A stretch of 64,000 nucleotides of DNA, taken from positions 4,208,835 through 4,272,834 of the forward strand of contig NC_054555.1 of the NCBI RefSeq assembly GCF_017654505.1, read 5' to 3'. This document shows positions 42,801-56,479 of the stretch, one piece after another. Position numbers and translations under genes: made by a program. Under the pieces are notes generated by a model. That model was not told where the DNA came from. It worked only from the letters and a program-made list of their open reading frames with translations, and searched no databases. How positions within the stretch are numbered: position 1 is the stretch's first letter; every line of letters begins with the position of its first letter. The DNA comes from Polyodon spathula (lineage: Eukaryota > Chordata > Actinopteri > Acipenseriformes > Polyodontidae).

Positions 42801-43632
42801 TAAAATACATAACAATCCGGAACTACTTGTACACAACCTGCCAGTCAAATTGGGTGATTTTCATATAGCCAAGGTGTTCATAAATCGTGCAATTGGAGAA
42901 ATACATTTATTATAATTTAGTTACCAAAAATGCTTGTTGGGATCAGAGACTTCTATAAAGTCATGCCGAACTTTATACAGTAATTTATAGCCTTAGCTGT
43001 AAGCAACAACTGCCCTATATAATGCCTGATTGGATAACTATAGGTTTCTGTCTATGTACAACAAAACCATAACTACGTACACAAACAAACACCGATTTAA
43101 TTATGAAATCACGTCAGGCTTATTGCAAATCTATCACATTAGGCCTAACACTAGTTACCAAGTTAGCTTTGACACTCGGGAAAATATGACATGTTATTAT
43201 TTATTTTTGTTATTTTACTAATTCAAAACTGATACTCAAAGCCAGGAGATATGTAGAACAGTAGACCGTCCACCAGCTATTACAGAACGGGGGACTGACC
43301 TGAGCTGAAACAACGCCCAAGAGTTTGGTCAGTAGTATTTATTGTTGTCACTTTTATTTTTGTTTATCAGAAGCATTGCTCATCATTATGCATAGTACTT
43401 TGCGAAACATGGTGTGATGGTCTAATTTATTTATTAGTAATTGTCGTAAGACTAGTGGCGCTGGTGTTACATCTGCTATATAATGTATTGGTTGGGGGGT
43501 TTCATTGTCTATTTGTGGAGTTAGTAATATTGATCTATTGTAAAAGAATAGGAGAATGACACTTAAATGTGGTTGAGCTATAAAAAAAGAATGCGCAAAC
43601 TGGGGAAAAGTAAACAGCAGTCATTGACAAAT

Positions 43633-43634
<2 letters not shown>

Positions 43635-43702
<68 letters not shown>
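43635..43702. repeat. (ATT)n microsatellite
   Basis: Perfect trinucleotide tract of about 68 bp. Confidence 0.97.
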
Positions 43703-44399
43703 GCACATCATTTGACATATTTACGGCTTAGTTTACCAGAAATGAATAAACCAGAAATAATAAAAAAAAAAAAAAACATTGATTTGTTGTAGGTTGTTTA
43801 TTAAAAGCCATTTAAAACCTTTGAAGTTGTTATTGTAAACACTGAAAGCGTAACGTAGATACTGCACATGCACCGGCATAAACCTTGGAATCTGTATAGT
43901 GTGGGAGCAATGTAGTGAGAATGAGGCTCGTAACAGTTTGCCAATCAGTTAGGCTAGACAACGTGAACTCTCAGGCACACTCTTATATAGCTTAGTATTA
44001 TACTAAAAAATAATAATACCGCAACAAACAAGTGTTTGCTAACAGCACAGGCTTTTCGTTTGTTTGGTGGCAATTTATTGCAACACATGCTATTTAAAAT
44101 GTGTTCACTTGTGTGTTTAAAACTAGAAAATGACGCGTTGTTTTTTTGTTTTTTTTTAATGCTTGTTATTATGATCTGATATGTATTTTGAAAAAGCTGA
44201 GCGTGTGCTGTATCTGTTATGTAAGTGTCAAAAAAAAAGAGCTTGTTCCTTTAAAAGTGAATGAGACAGCCCCGAAGCAAGCCCGGTTGCAGAAGTCCCG
44301 ATATGTCTGTACAGCTCTGCTGCGTTTGGAACAGTTAGCTCGTACGCATTTTTATACTGGGTTTTGAAAGCAGCTCTCAAATGGCATCACTTCCCCCAA

Positions 44400-45484
44400 G
44401 AAACTTGACAGGCGGGTCAACTGCAGCCGAAAATGTTTGGATTTTGTTGTTGGGATAAAGAAACTGTTATTTGAGACGCATTTTTGTACGCAGGAGAAAA
44501 GGCAAATTTTAAGTACGTCATTAATATGGCGCCAAAACATTTTTAAGTATGAGCTTATTTTTGTTGTGAGGTTGCAAGATCCAGTGGCAAAAATACGCCT
44601 GTACAATCGCAAGGGAGGAGAGGAGCGGAGAGAAATGTTTTGGTGGCGCGAGAGCGTTGCGAAATTAACCTGATTCGAGTTGTATGCCAATTTGATCCAC
44701 CAGAAGAAGAAAAGAAAAAAAAAAGTCTAGCGTGTACTGCAGTTCAAATTATAAAAATCGGATTATCACTGGACGGGAACGGAACGTGCGATCGGATTAC
44801 TGCAAAAGATAACATATTTCTGGATTTCACAAAGTCTAAAAAGATACATGCAGTTAAAATCTGGTTCCGCAGGCGGCCATCTCAGTTCTATTGCATATCA
44901 TGTTTTCTTCTGGGTGTAATAATATTAGGTGGATGGAGTAGTTACTTGTATATTTTACTGTCGGGAGAGGATTGAACGCTATCACAGAACCAATGTGGAA
45001 TGGATCTAGATTGAGCAAGTACACGATGATCCCCTAATTTTACAGCATCGTTCAACTCCCCTCCCCTCGATCCGAGGACGGGCTCGCATGCTCTGAAAAG
45101 CAACCTGCACCTCAAGCAAGGTAAAAAAAAAAAAAAAAAAAAAAAAAGCAATTGCTTTGATTATTGGTCTTTTCAAATAACAAGAAAAAAAATAAAGAGT
45201 GGAGACTTGCAGGAAATGAGCCGGATTGGGAGATTCTTGCGCATGTAGGTCAGATGTATTTGTTTGAGATACAGATCAGAAGTAAAACATGCCTAGTATA
45301 GAGAATAACTTTTTTGAAAGAAAAAAAAACACACACAACGTCAAAAAAAAAAAAAAAAAAATTTGATAGTCGTTTATTAATGCTGCCTTGAAAACCGACT
45401 TTGCACGCAGTTGCTAAAAAAATGCAAAACCCCGGAGGTGATGTTTACGAAGGACAGCATTGTGGATAACCACAGCGAGGCTAG
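44400..45484 (+). promoter_or_regulatory. JADE2: JADE2 promoter and 5'UTR exon region
   Basis: Composition shifts to CpG-richer DNA here. An E2F-like GGCGCCAAAA lies at 44528-44537, a CRE half site (ACGTCA) about 12 bp upstream, and a second GGTGGCGCGAG block near 44641. Two good donors could end the non-coding exon: CAAG/GTAAAA after 45120 and GCTAG/GTAATG after 45484. Because the first coding exon begins exactly at its ATG after an acceptor (49686), an upstream non-coding exon is required. Start sites and exon choice are not resolved. Confidence 0.5.
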
Positions 45485-48400
45485 GTAATGTTTCTAAGAC
45501 ATTTTTATCTTCTATATTATTGGCAGTTGAGTAAGTAACAGGAAGGAAGTGCTGTCGTTTTTAAAGTTAACGCCAGATTTTAAAAATGCATGCGATTTTA
45601 TTTTGGTCGATGTTTACTTTTTTTTTTTTTTTTTAATTAATGTTGTTTTTAAATGCAAATATATATTTAGGAATGGAAAGAGAAGATGCATATGCTAGTA
45701 GTATTGGATGCTGAAGGTGCATGGAATGCAGGCAGGATTATTGCTAGTTACGTTATGTGTTTCAATCCACTGCAAACTAGCACGACGCAGCAGCGATATA
45801 CTTGATGCTCATACGATTTAGTTTGGTTAAAGCAAATATTGGGATTTGGAATATACTGTAAATGGAACCGTAGAAAACAAGCTGGCCGACTACTGCTCTT
45901 CCTTCTTTTTTCACCTTCTCTATATTCGTGGTTTGCAGAGCTCACTGTAGGGGGCGTGGCCGTTGTTTACCTTCTAAAACTCAGTGTGCTCACATCTGTG
46001 GGGGGCGGGGCTCTTCAGCAGGCAGAGACATCGGATGTCCTTTTGCTGCGTATGACATATCTTGTACCGTATTGTGTGATTGCAAAACGCTGGAAAGGTT
46101 AAGCTTCATGCTTTTGCAACAGCCAGTATAATTGGTGTACTCAGATATAGGGGAGTCGGATAAAGTTTTATTTTCTTTTTAATATAAAGGAGATGCGCAG
46201 TTCTCATGAAATAAATACTACACCCGTTTCTATATAATTTGAGAATTGTATTATTGACAGGACACTTGCTTATTGCTAGGTTTAGGTTAGCAATCATTCA
46301 GTTTATGCACATCAGTAACAATTGTAATGTATTGTGATTTATACTTGTATGAAGGTGTAGGAGGGGGGTAGGCGTTTGAAAATGGAATCCACCCAACTCC
46401 AGGTATGAAACCAATCTCAGATACGTGACACTCTTTTCAGCTTGCGCACTTCGTCCAGTGTTGCATCGCATTCTTGCATCAGCATCAGCTTGCAGTGAAT
46501 TGAAGTAGTTTGTTCAATAAAAGTATGTATATAGTTCTTAAATTACAATGCACTACTTAAATACAAGGGCCCCATGTCCTGTAATGATACTTGGAGCTTG
46601 AGAAATCGATTTCAATGCCATCTGCAAAGACACTTACTTGTTACCTATTGTTGTCAGCAATGAAGTAGGCTGATGGGCAGGGTAGGTGATGTCAACTGCT
46701 TAGCATGTAGGTAATGTAACATAGCATGAAATTACTGTCTTACTGTCCCTGCATCACATAATTGGCCAGTGCAAATGAGAAAACCAGACAAAGTCATTCA
46801 TGCATCTACTGCATTGTGGTGTTTACAGTGCTGCTGTAGTGCAATGGTCTAAATGCATGGCAGTTGGAGGTCTTTGGTTTCACTCACTTTTTAGTTTTCT
46901 TTTTTGTGTCTTACTGGAGATGCCATGCTGAGCATTCAAGAGTTCTGTTCAGCCAGCCTGGTAGATCAGCTCTCTGCTGTTTGCTTCCACTCCAGTCAAC
47001 ATAACCCTGCACAAGGGCACTTTAAGGCAGCATGACTAGGGTATGGCATGCTTAGTCCATCCTGAAACAAGTAGGTCAGCTTGTCAGCAAACACAGTCAT
47101 GCCCTTGTAAAGGCATAGGGCCTAGTGGGAACATGCGGTTAGTAAGAATAATGAAGTATTCTATAGGGGCTGTATGAACACATTAACATGGGAATAATTG
47201 TATGAAAGCAGCTGGCTTTATGGGAGGCATATATTTCTATTTACTATCTTATTACAACAATGCTGTTTAATTACCAAGCCTGAGAAATGGGGGGCATGGT
47301 TCTGCAAGAGGCAAGTATTTCTGTAGAGTCTGCACTGGCAGTTTCTTCCTCCCTGAAAGAGTGAGTTTGTAAAAGATTTGCAATGTAAAATCCCTGTTGC
47401 AGGGGGAAAGAAATTACTGTTGCACACCCAAGTTGGTCATTTGTATACATCGTATAGGCTTGGCATAACAGGATTGTTTGTAATTTTATTAAACATGACA
47501 AATACCGGGCCGTGAATGCAGGGAAAGTAAGTGAAAAAAAAAAAATGAAAGTCATACAGATTCAGAGGGTTGAAGTAGTGTTACTCGCAGGGTAAGGTGT
47601 ATCTAGCCAGGGTAATTGGGAATTGAGCCTGTGATAAATATGACCTGCTCTGGGGATCACCACCTTCCTTTCAAAGAGTTCCACAGAATCTTCAACATCT
47701 ACGAAACAGACCCCACCCGGGTTTAATATCTAACCGAGTGACGTCATCTCCCTTATTTGACTGGTAAATTTGAACATTCGGAATGAAAGCCTTGCATTGA
47801 TAGACAAACCCCTTGCTCGGTTCCTTGGTACCTTTGCGCTCGAGTGACTCATCAGCTCTCCTGTCATTGGTATTTCAAGTAGATTGTTGGTCTGTGTGTA
47901 TGTGGTTAATTTCTCAGGTGTGACATTTGTGGGGAATCGAAACCTTAGTGGAGCATTCAGTTCAAAGCATTTAGTACCCTCAATAAGACAAATTAGAGCC
48001 ATGGAAACAGTAGTGCTTGCAGTTAGACCAGAGAACCATATGAAAGCATCTGCAGTAAAGCAGACTGCAGAAGACAAATAAATTCAGACTAGCTACACAA
48101 CAGCTAGGCTTCAAGTTGCTTTATAACTGCTGTTAAAATAGTACACATATACAATTGTAGAGACTGCATAGTTTTAATGCTGTATAACAGTAGCCCAGTG
48201 CTATTTGACTTTATTTAGACTTGAAGGCCATTTTAGATGTTTGATACAGTGATGGCTGACTGATAATTTAAGCAGGTCATTTTTAATGAGTTGCTTGTTT
48301 TTTCTTAGCAACCAAGGTAAGTATTTTGTTTTCAAATGAGCTAATTCCAGTTGAATGCTATTGGCTGTTGTGCGTTTTCTTCCTCCAAAAATAGCTCAAT

Positions 48401-49685
48401 TGGCGTGTCTTTGTAAGTGAAGTGAGAGCAGAAGCCAGGCCCTCTGGGAATGCTGATGACATCATCATTCTGGTGTTGTTGCTTTTTAGTTTAGCAGACA
48501 GGGAACATTGGACATATAAAGGATCGCAGCACCAGCTTTAAATTAAAAAATGTGCGAGTGAGGGGGGAAGTCTCTTTAAAAAGAGTGCATGCAAAGGAGA
48601 CTGGCACACTGCCCGGTGTTTCTTGACGTCATGTGGCTCCCTTGTTTATACATCTACCTTTGTACAAAAATGCTGGCTGATTTTCTCTTTAGCAACACAC
48701 GAAGTTGCTCAGGCATACTAGTCAGTGGTGTGTTTGTGCATGCACGAGCGGGTGTGTGTGCGTGTGATGTGATGTCTGTGCGTGTGTGCACGCTCACCTG
48801 GCAACAGTGGATAGGACCTCTGTTGACATTAAAAAGGGATCAGGTTACCTACTGTAAGTCATCTAAGAACTATGAAAAGAGAGTGGGGCATGCAAAACCA
48901 GAAGCCACAAGTACATGACAGAGCTTCATGTGCGCTATTATCTGTCAGCAATCATTGAATTACGAAAGCGTGTGAATGTCCCATAGATGAAACTAATTCC
49001 TCTTTATGTGGCCACCACCTGTACGTACTACTGTAGGTGTGCTGTGCTTAGCTATTTTTATTTAGCACATGCAGTAATGGTAACTATTATTGTGCTTTCT
49101 TCATGTTCGTTCAAAGGCACACGTTCTACAACAAATTTAACTTCTCCTTGGTGCCACTAAGTTGTTTCTTGCTAGTTTCACTAGATGTTATTGTTGTTTT
49201 TATTTTGTATTACTCCTCTTGGAAAATGTACCTTTGTGCGTGCTTTAAAATGTGGCCCATTTTGACCAAAACCTTGGCCCCTCTCCTTTATATACCCCTT
49301 GAGGGATGGGACTTAGTAGAGTTGCTGAGCTAGGGAGAACTTTCTGGAGAGGAGAAGGGTTTTCCAAGCAGCAGATGCCCTTTGGAGTACAGCATGCAGT
49401 GATTGATGGCGGCGTATAGACTGTAAACCGTGTTCCTTTTTCACTGCTGCTAGCTTACTCTCTGCTGCACTCACAAAAGTTTCTTGGCAAGTGCAATACT
49501 TTTGTGAAGAAGGTAACTGAAGGAACCCATCTCCCTCCCCCCCGGCGAAGGTTCGTGGAGAGCAGCAGAGTTCACACACAACCATGGGAATAGGAGCTTG
49601 AGTAGAAAATAAACAGAACACAATGTACGCAAATTCCAGCTTGACCTGCTCGCTGACTGTTTTCTTTCTTTTTTTCCCCAATCAG
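45485..49685 (+). other. JADE2: JADE2 intron 1
   Basis: About 4.2 kb. Contains a possible tRNA-derived SINE head near 46820-46880 (GTAGTGCAATGGTCTAA and GGTTTCACTC) and no other feature I can support. It ends in a strong pyrimidine tract before the 49686 acceptor. Confidence 0.5.
46820..46880 (+). mobile_element. Possible tRNA-like SINE head
   Basis: TGTAGTGCAATGGTCTAA resembles an A box, and GAGGTCTTTGGTTTCACTC about 35 bp later resembles a degenerate B box. Confidence 0.3.
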
Positions 49686-52600
49686 ATGGAAAGTGAAAAG
49701 AAAAGGAGGAAATACTCGTCCAGCAGCAATGACTCCGACGCCACTGACAGTAAGTAGCCGTTGTATCAAGATGAGGTCACCGCCACCAGCGGGGGCTAAT
49801 TATTTTGAAGCGAGTCAGGACTGGATGGAAGAGGTTACGCTCAGCTCAGTTTGACAGATCCCCTCTGCCCCCTGAGTAATAAAAACAAAATGTAAAACTC
49901 CCTCACAGAATGTTTATAGACGGCTGTGACCCGTATACCCTTCGTTTGAGGATGCATAGCCCTCCTGTGACTGAGAATAGGTGTGTGCATGGAGCAAAAC
50001 CACAAGCTGTGCAACTCACACCCTACCTGGTGAGAAAGTCTCTAAAGTTTGTCAAAACACTGATTTCTATGTCATTTTCCTGTATGTGGAGGGTGCCTTA
50101 AACTATTGATGTTACTGTCATACAAACAATATTGAACCAAGTCGTTGTCATAAGGAACTTGGTTCACTTGAGCTGGAATGATCCAGCCTGCAGACTGTTA
50201 TAGCCCTTTCCTTTAACCTGTTACATACATCTGGAAAGAAGGCATTGCATGTAAAACTGCCAGCGTTCTGAGTGCAAGTGGAGTGGTATATATATATTTT
50301 GCTATCTAGGCAGTTCCTAAGGGCAAGGCCACTATGATGTTTTATAACAGAACAGCCCTAAGTGTTATTATGTGAGAGCTTTTGATTAAATCCCCTTGCG
50401 TATGTCAATTCCAGCTCACAAATGCCAGTGGATTTTCTCTGTCTCCTTTAATTCCGCTACAGCTTCCCCCAAAACCAGAAACTGAGTATTCAAAGTGACA
50501 GACGATTTGCTTCTATGCCGATTTTATTGCATTCCAGGTGTGGATGTCTAGATCCTTGTCTGTATTAGTGTGCGAGGATATCACGGTTCTCTGGGTTGTA
50601 ATAAATGTGATATCAAACCTGAAGCCAAGGCATCCCAGCAGTTAATGTAAACCAAAGAGCACCCTTGTTCCCATGATTTATGCAGGCAGGTGTTTGAGCC
50701 CTGTGCTTGCTTAACCCCCTCAGGGCATTCTTGTCTCTGTACTCCCAGGCAAAGCTAGTTAGATATTCACTCTCATTTCAGGGCTGTTGTATGCAGTGTC
50801 TGTTGCATAAGAGCACAATTGTAAATATAAGACAAATTGGCTCAAACACCAGCGACAAAGGAAGCTGTCTTCCAGGATGCTATTTATTCTCTAGGGGATA
50901 GGTAATGAGTGCATTTCAGTTAAACAGGCAGGCACTGTAGGCCTGTCAACAGTAATGATTTCCACACTACACCTCATTCTTCATTGCAAGCGATACTTCG
51001 CCTGACCTCTAAGCTTCAGGCAGACTGTTGAAATGTTTGTACCTTTCTAACACTTTAAGGCTAATAAACATTCAGGTGAGGTGCATAGATAAATAGCTCA
51101 GCATGTTCAAGTACTGGATAGCCTTGTGTTTATTTTTTGTCTAGGAAGACAAAACTGTAATGCTATTGTCAATGACTAATGCTATTGATACTGGACTTGG
51201 AACTGGTTTTCCTGTTTTGCCCAGCTGAGCTTCTTCCTTCTTGCTAAATCTTCTCCCAGTAGTTCACACTAATTTCATACACTATTAAATGTCTTCACTC
51301 AGCCCACTCTCAATTGCATCTGCCCATTGAGAAACACATACCCACGTACCCATTTTAGCCCTGCTGGTGTCATTCAGTTTTTATGCTGTGTGGAGTTTTA
51401 CCCTGGGAGTTTAAAACCTGAACAATCTGCTACAGAGGAAAAACCCATTCAGGGCTCAAAAGTCAATGCACCGCCTTTGATGTGTATCTGCATGTATTTC
51501 ACTTGCTCTGTTTTCCTAACTCTGTTCAAACTTTAATACCTTCGTCACTTAATACCCACTTACAAGTGACCCCACCTGACCCCGTGTCTGAATGCAGAAC
51601 AACTAAAAAGAAAGCTGTGTGCAAGAGATGTGATGTTGGTGTTGCTGCCCAGCGATAATCCCTGCAGATCACTGAAGATTAAAATAGCCTTATACAACAT
51701 GGGTATTAAGCATGCCACTTTTGAAGAGATTCCTTGTAAACAATTTCCTAGTACTAGTGTGCTTGCTATTTTGAGCACATATACAGTGTTGTTGGCACTT
51801 TCTGTTGATGACAATATGTGAATAATCTGTATTTTATAGGTCAGACATCGCTGGCCATGCATACAGTATTTGCCTGCCCACAGTTAACCAGTTGACCTCA
51901 TCTTTATATATGTGTCATTAATCTCTGGGGTGCTTAGTTTAACTAACCATGGTTCTTGTTTTGTTTCAGTTCATGTAACCTCTTGGTCTAGGTGTTCCAA
52001 GAACATGAATACTAACAGCACCTGGGCTCGGCAGGAGGACAAGCCGAAGAAGCCCTCTGAGGTTAGTTTTCAGTGAACCTGTGCCAGGGTTATCCCAGCA
52101 GGATGCTGTGGGCTAGTGTCCTGGTGCCTGCAGAGAACAGAAGAACATGTGATCATCTGATTCCTCGAAACTGGTTGATCTTTAAACTTTATCAGATCGG
52201 GTCTTTAAGAATCCCAGTGATTCCCTCTGATTTCCTGCTCTGTGCCCTTCTCCTGTTCTCTGTACCACCACAGTGTTAGCTTGGTCACTCGTTTAAAGAG
52301 CATTCTACAACTCTCTCGGACTTAATGGTTGATATTGACACAAACAGCTGTCCAAAAGCCACAAAAAATGCGATGCCACCTACTATGTAAATGCCAGCAA
52401 GCTGTGACAGCCCACAGAATCGTTACCTTACAGTTATGCAAGCTGTAGAACTTAGATGTCAGCAGCTGTAGAAATGTATTGAAAATACAATACTGTGTGA
52501 GGGAACATCATATTTAAGTTCAAATTTAGAAGTCTACATAAACCCACTGCTGTTTTTTAAAGCCCTCTGAAAGGTGATACTACTTGAGTCTAAAATGTGA

Positions 52601-53258
52601 AGCCAAACACTACTTGCCATTGAGCTCCATTGCCAATACCTCTGCAGAAGAGAAAAGGAATGACACCTAATTATTGACCCAAGATACCCTCCTCTTCCCT
52701 TCTCAATCATTCTGAAACTGGCTGTGCTGCCTTTGTTATTGCCTGGATATTAGAGCATCAAGCAAAGCTTTGAACCTGATTTAAATTGCCAATGTAAATT
52801 GTAAGCGAGCTGATGCTTGGCCCCTTTCCTCTTGAGAGGAAGGTTGAGCTTTGTGCAAGACCAGACCGTTCAAAGGGAATTCGAGTTAGAAACCGTTACC
52901 TGCTTGCTATTGTTTTCTGTAAATGCTTCCCAGTGTTCAGTTGTGTTATCTGTGTTGCTCAAAGACAGGCTTGCATTGCTGATTGATGGTGAAAGCAATT
53001 CCCTTATTTCTGTGGAGAGGAGTGGGAATCTGGGTTGCGCGGCCACCTGGGCTTGAACAGTTTTGTCGATTCCGACAACACAGAGGAAACAGTAAACAAT
53101 CAGATCAAGAGACAGTGGGCTGTTTACTCAAACTGAACTTGGTGTATTGGATCAGGTACTCTTGTCAGTCAGCTTACAGTCCACTGATTGTGTTTCATTT
53201 AGGATTGGCTAATGCATACTTTAAGACAGACATTTTGCATTTGGGAAATGTGTATGTG

Positions 53259-53300
<42 letters not shown>

Positions 53301-54798
53301 TTATTTTATTGATTTGAATTGATTTGTATTTTATATCGTCCAAAGTCATTTGTGCGAAAGAATACAGAGCTTTTATTGTGCAGAAGAACAGTGGATTCCT
53401 ATCCTAATCTTAATTGCTATCTTAATCACTTAACAAACAAACTAATCCGAAAGGGAAGTGTGGAGACAGACACTACACTAAAAATAAGGGCTACTTTCTT
53501 AATTCCATAGTCTTCCTGTTTATGTTGCTCTTGGTTGTGATTTATTGAACCTCTTTTTATAATTAGGGCTTCTGATTTTTGGTTTTAACGGCACTGCTGT
53601 GGTGGGTGTTGTAAGCGTGTTCCACAGTAGCAGTGTGTGTCTCATGGTTGTTTGAAGGTTCAGTTTGTATATAGTGGATCTTGTTAAAGAGGGGACCAGA
53701 CACTGCTTCAAATTTAGAACAAGAGCCCATAAATCGAAGTAAAAGTAAGTTTAGAACAGACCGTAGAAAGAGTTTTAAATGCATGGAATAGTCTACCAGG
53801 TGAAGTAGTAGGATCTAAAACATTGGAGACGTGTAAAAAAAAAGACTAGATTCTGTGCTTATTCCCCGTCCCCAGTAGGAGGGAATGGTGTGCTAACAAT
53901 GGATGAGTCTTGATGGGCCGACTGGCCCTTTCTCGTTTCCAAGGTTTTCTTGTTCTCTTATCCGTGGCTGGTACCTTTGGAGGTGAAGTCCATTAGAACA
54001 ATTTGACCAGTCGCCCAAAAAAAAAAAAAAAAAAAAAAAATATTTACCATGCAAAGCATTATTAGACAGTCTGCTCAGAGCAATCATTTCAAAGTTACTG
54101 GAAACTTGTAAACCGTGAATAGTGGTCAAACTATCCCATAACTGCACTAAACACTAAGTTATTGTTAAGTACTTTACGGCACCCTTTTACATAATCACTG
54201 CTTGTGTGCAGGTTGGTGTTGGTCGTATGCCCATAGATACTCAGTTTTGTTACTAAGGGTGTCACGTGGTCAGGGTTCTGCAGAAGGCAATGCCATTTCA
54301 TACTGTATGAGAAAGTAGACACTGAAGCCAGGGACCTTGTAATTCTATTTCCCTGACATTAATTAGCCATGGTTGAGTTGTGTAAAAACACTGCAGTAAA
54401 AAGAATCCCTGGCACAGCAACACTGGAGCCCTGCACTGCAGCAGGAATTGGGCTGGGGAAGAGCTTTAGGAAATCAGCACTTTCTGGGGCTTTACAACCA
54501 GGAGATCCCAAGACAGGCTGAGTGGGTGTGCTGGGTTTTTGTTATGTGGCCAGTTTTTGTGTTTTGTTGGTGGTGTTTTAAAATTTTTTTATTTTTTTTT
54601 AATGACTGCATTAAACACACAATGTTTTGTTTTCTGTTCCAATTAATGGACTAGATTTGCTGCAGTATTTTACTTTAAAGTGTTGCAAAGTATCAGAAAG
54701 CACACCGTGAAGGCATGATAAAGCACAGAATGAATGGAATTTGAGAGTAGGCTGTATGTTGACCTGAAGTGGGGGGGGGGGTTGTGGGGGGGGGGGGT

Positions 54799-54844
<46 letters not shown>

Positions 54845-55281
54845 GAAACATTGTTGCTCGGATTCTATAATTATGCATGTATTTATGCATCCGTATCTTT
54901 TTTTTTTTTTAATTATTATATTCCTTCAAAACACCCAAGCAAGTTGATTGTTGCAAATCAACAGGTGTGCTGAGAGATTTATCAGGTTATCGATGATGTT
55001 ATCAAGTGTGATCTTAGCAGTTTCAAACTGAACTGGCACTTCATGCGGAACATTGGAATGGAAAGAGTTAAACTTCTTCTGTGGCTCTTTTTTTATTTTT
55101 TTTTTTTTTTGTTGCTTTTGTAGGTATTCAGGACAGATTTTATTACTGCGATGAAGCTGCCAGACTCATCCCAGCTGAGCCCCGATGAGTTTTACATCCT
55201 CACTGATCCCTGGAGGCAGGAGTGGGAGAAGGGGGTTCAGGTGCCAGCCATGGTGGAGGCCATCCCAGAGCCTGTGGTCAG
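49686..55281 (+). CDS. JADE2: JADE2, PHD-finger scaffold of the HBO1 complex (N-terminal exons; continues off the right edge)
   Basis: JADE2 (PHF15) is a nuclear PHD-zinc-finger scaffold of HBO1 (KAT7) histone acetyltransferase complexes. Three coding exons are visible: 49686-49749 (ATG directly after [21 protein letters not shown]), 51970-52061 (SRCSK..., ending KKPSE) and 55124-55281 ([40 protein letters not shown]). They join in phase to 104 codons plus 2 nt. The ME-EK-RRKYS start and the EKGVQVPA segment match JADE2 better than JADE1 or JADE3, whose starts differ (MKRGR, MKRHR), and synteny agrees. The next exon (expected YDLDEIDAYW region and then the PHD fingers) is not found up to 64000, so intron 4 exceeds 8.7 kb. 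Introns 2 (2.2 kb) and 3 (3.1 kb) contain an ATT microsatellite, a LINE relic and a poly-G tract. Confidence 0.94.
53260..53301. repeat. (ATT)n microsatellite in JADE2 intron 3
   Basis: Trinucleotide tract of about 42 bp. Confidence 0.95.
53720..53960 (+). mobile_element. Degenerate LINE 3' end (CR1/L2-like)
   Basis: Nucleotides 53763-53850 read [16 protein letters not shown]...[10 protein letters not shown] then stop, matching the W-N-x-LP-x-EVV motif at the C-terminus of CR1/L2-type polymerases. The tail carries GATGGGCCGACTGGCCCTTT-type sequence followed by TCTCGTTT and TTCTTGTTC, familiar from fish LINE 3' ends. No upstream reverse transcriptase remains, as expected for a 5'-truncated insertion. 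Confidence 0.5.
54771..54843 (+). repeat. 73-bp poly-G tract in JADE2 intron 3
   Basis: Almost pure G with three T interruptions near its start. It gives G-quadruplex potential on the sense strand; open Gly and Pro frames across it are artefacts. It lies about 280 bp before the 55124 exon. Confidence 0.95.
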
Positions 55282-56479
55282 GTAGGGAGGCCGTGGGGGA
55301 TGGCGTGAATGGGGCTTTAGAGAGCTGGATGCTGTGGATTTCACAGATGGGAGGTGGATTCAGTGTTGCTGTGACTCGCATCAAAGTGGCAGACACCGGA
55401 AGACACACCCTGTTTTCATTTGCTTGTCGGGGTCGTGGAGATTGTCAGGTTTTGAATTAATTTACCTTGTGTTGTCGGCTCTAGATAACGCACCTAGTCG
55501 CTGTTAATTTACATGGTACAGTATTTTGCATTTTGCAAGTCCTTTCATGTATAGAGTTCAAGGGAAACTGTGTGCTCTAAGCAGTGCGCTGAACCACACT
55601 GCAGTGTCTTTAGAAAAGTTTGATCGCATCCAAAGCATATTTATATGTCAGCCACATTGATCTGTGCAGTGTTTATGCTTTTGTACACAATAACTATGGA
55701 AGTAATCAATAATCAATAATAGTGTATATTGCGACCTTTTGCTTTTATAAAAAGTTTTAGGTATCCCTGTAGCTCTCAGAATGTCTTACATTGAAGTACA
55801 AGTGTGCTGCTAGTGGATGTAAGAAATAGCAGTTTGCACACCCATTAGAGTGCTGCAGGGGACAGCTCAATGGTTACACTCTGGTGTACCAGATGTACTT
55901 GAAGATTTGACATGGTTCTGAGAGCTCTATGAGTCCACAGGACAAGGATAGATTAATTAAGATAACTGTACCAAGGTGCTCTTCGCCACTCTGTGCGATT
56001 CAGAACAGCTCTTTGTTGAGACAATTAAACCTGATCCCTTTGGTGGTCACAATGGAGGGATTGCACCCCACATCAAAACACGAAGTTTCACAGTACTTGA
56101 GAACTACCTGCTGTTGTATTTGACACATCAGACTTCCAGTCCAAGGTGCGCAGTGCTAATCTGTTCCATTGTCTGCCTGCAGGCACTTTATTTGAGCAGC
56201 TGCTTTGGTACAGAGAGGAAGCCTACCATTTATTGATTGGCTGATCAGTCACATGCTTGTTGTACAATAGTGCAAAGCAGGATGCTGATGTCACCTTGCT
56301 TGGCTCTTGCTATTTTAGTTTAACTGTGACGTTTCTTAAATTGGGGTTTAATATAGCAAACAGCACCACCAGGTTATTAAAGGAAAACATTCTAACTTAG
56401 AAAAATTTACTGTAGTACATTTGCACAGGAAGTTTGCAGTTTTCCATGCATTTACCATGTTTTTTATCATAGTTGATAT

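Noticed and set aside
44640..44975. 111-codon plus-strand open frame with a hydrophobic C-terminus
   Set aside because: It contains no ATG (the frame begins at TTG) and sits in the likely JADE2 leader, so it is better read as 5'UTR or promoter.
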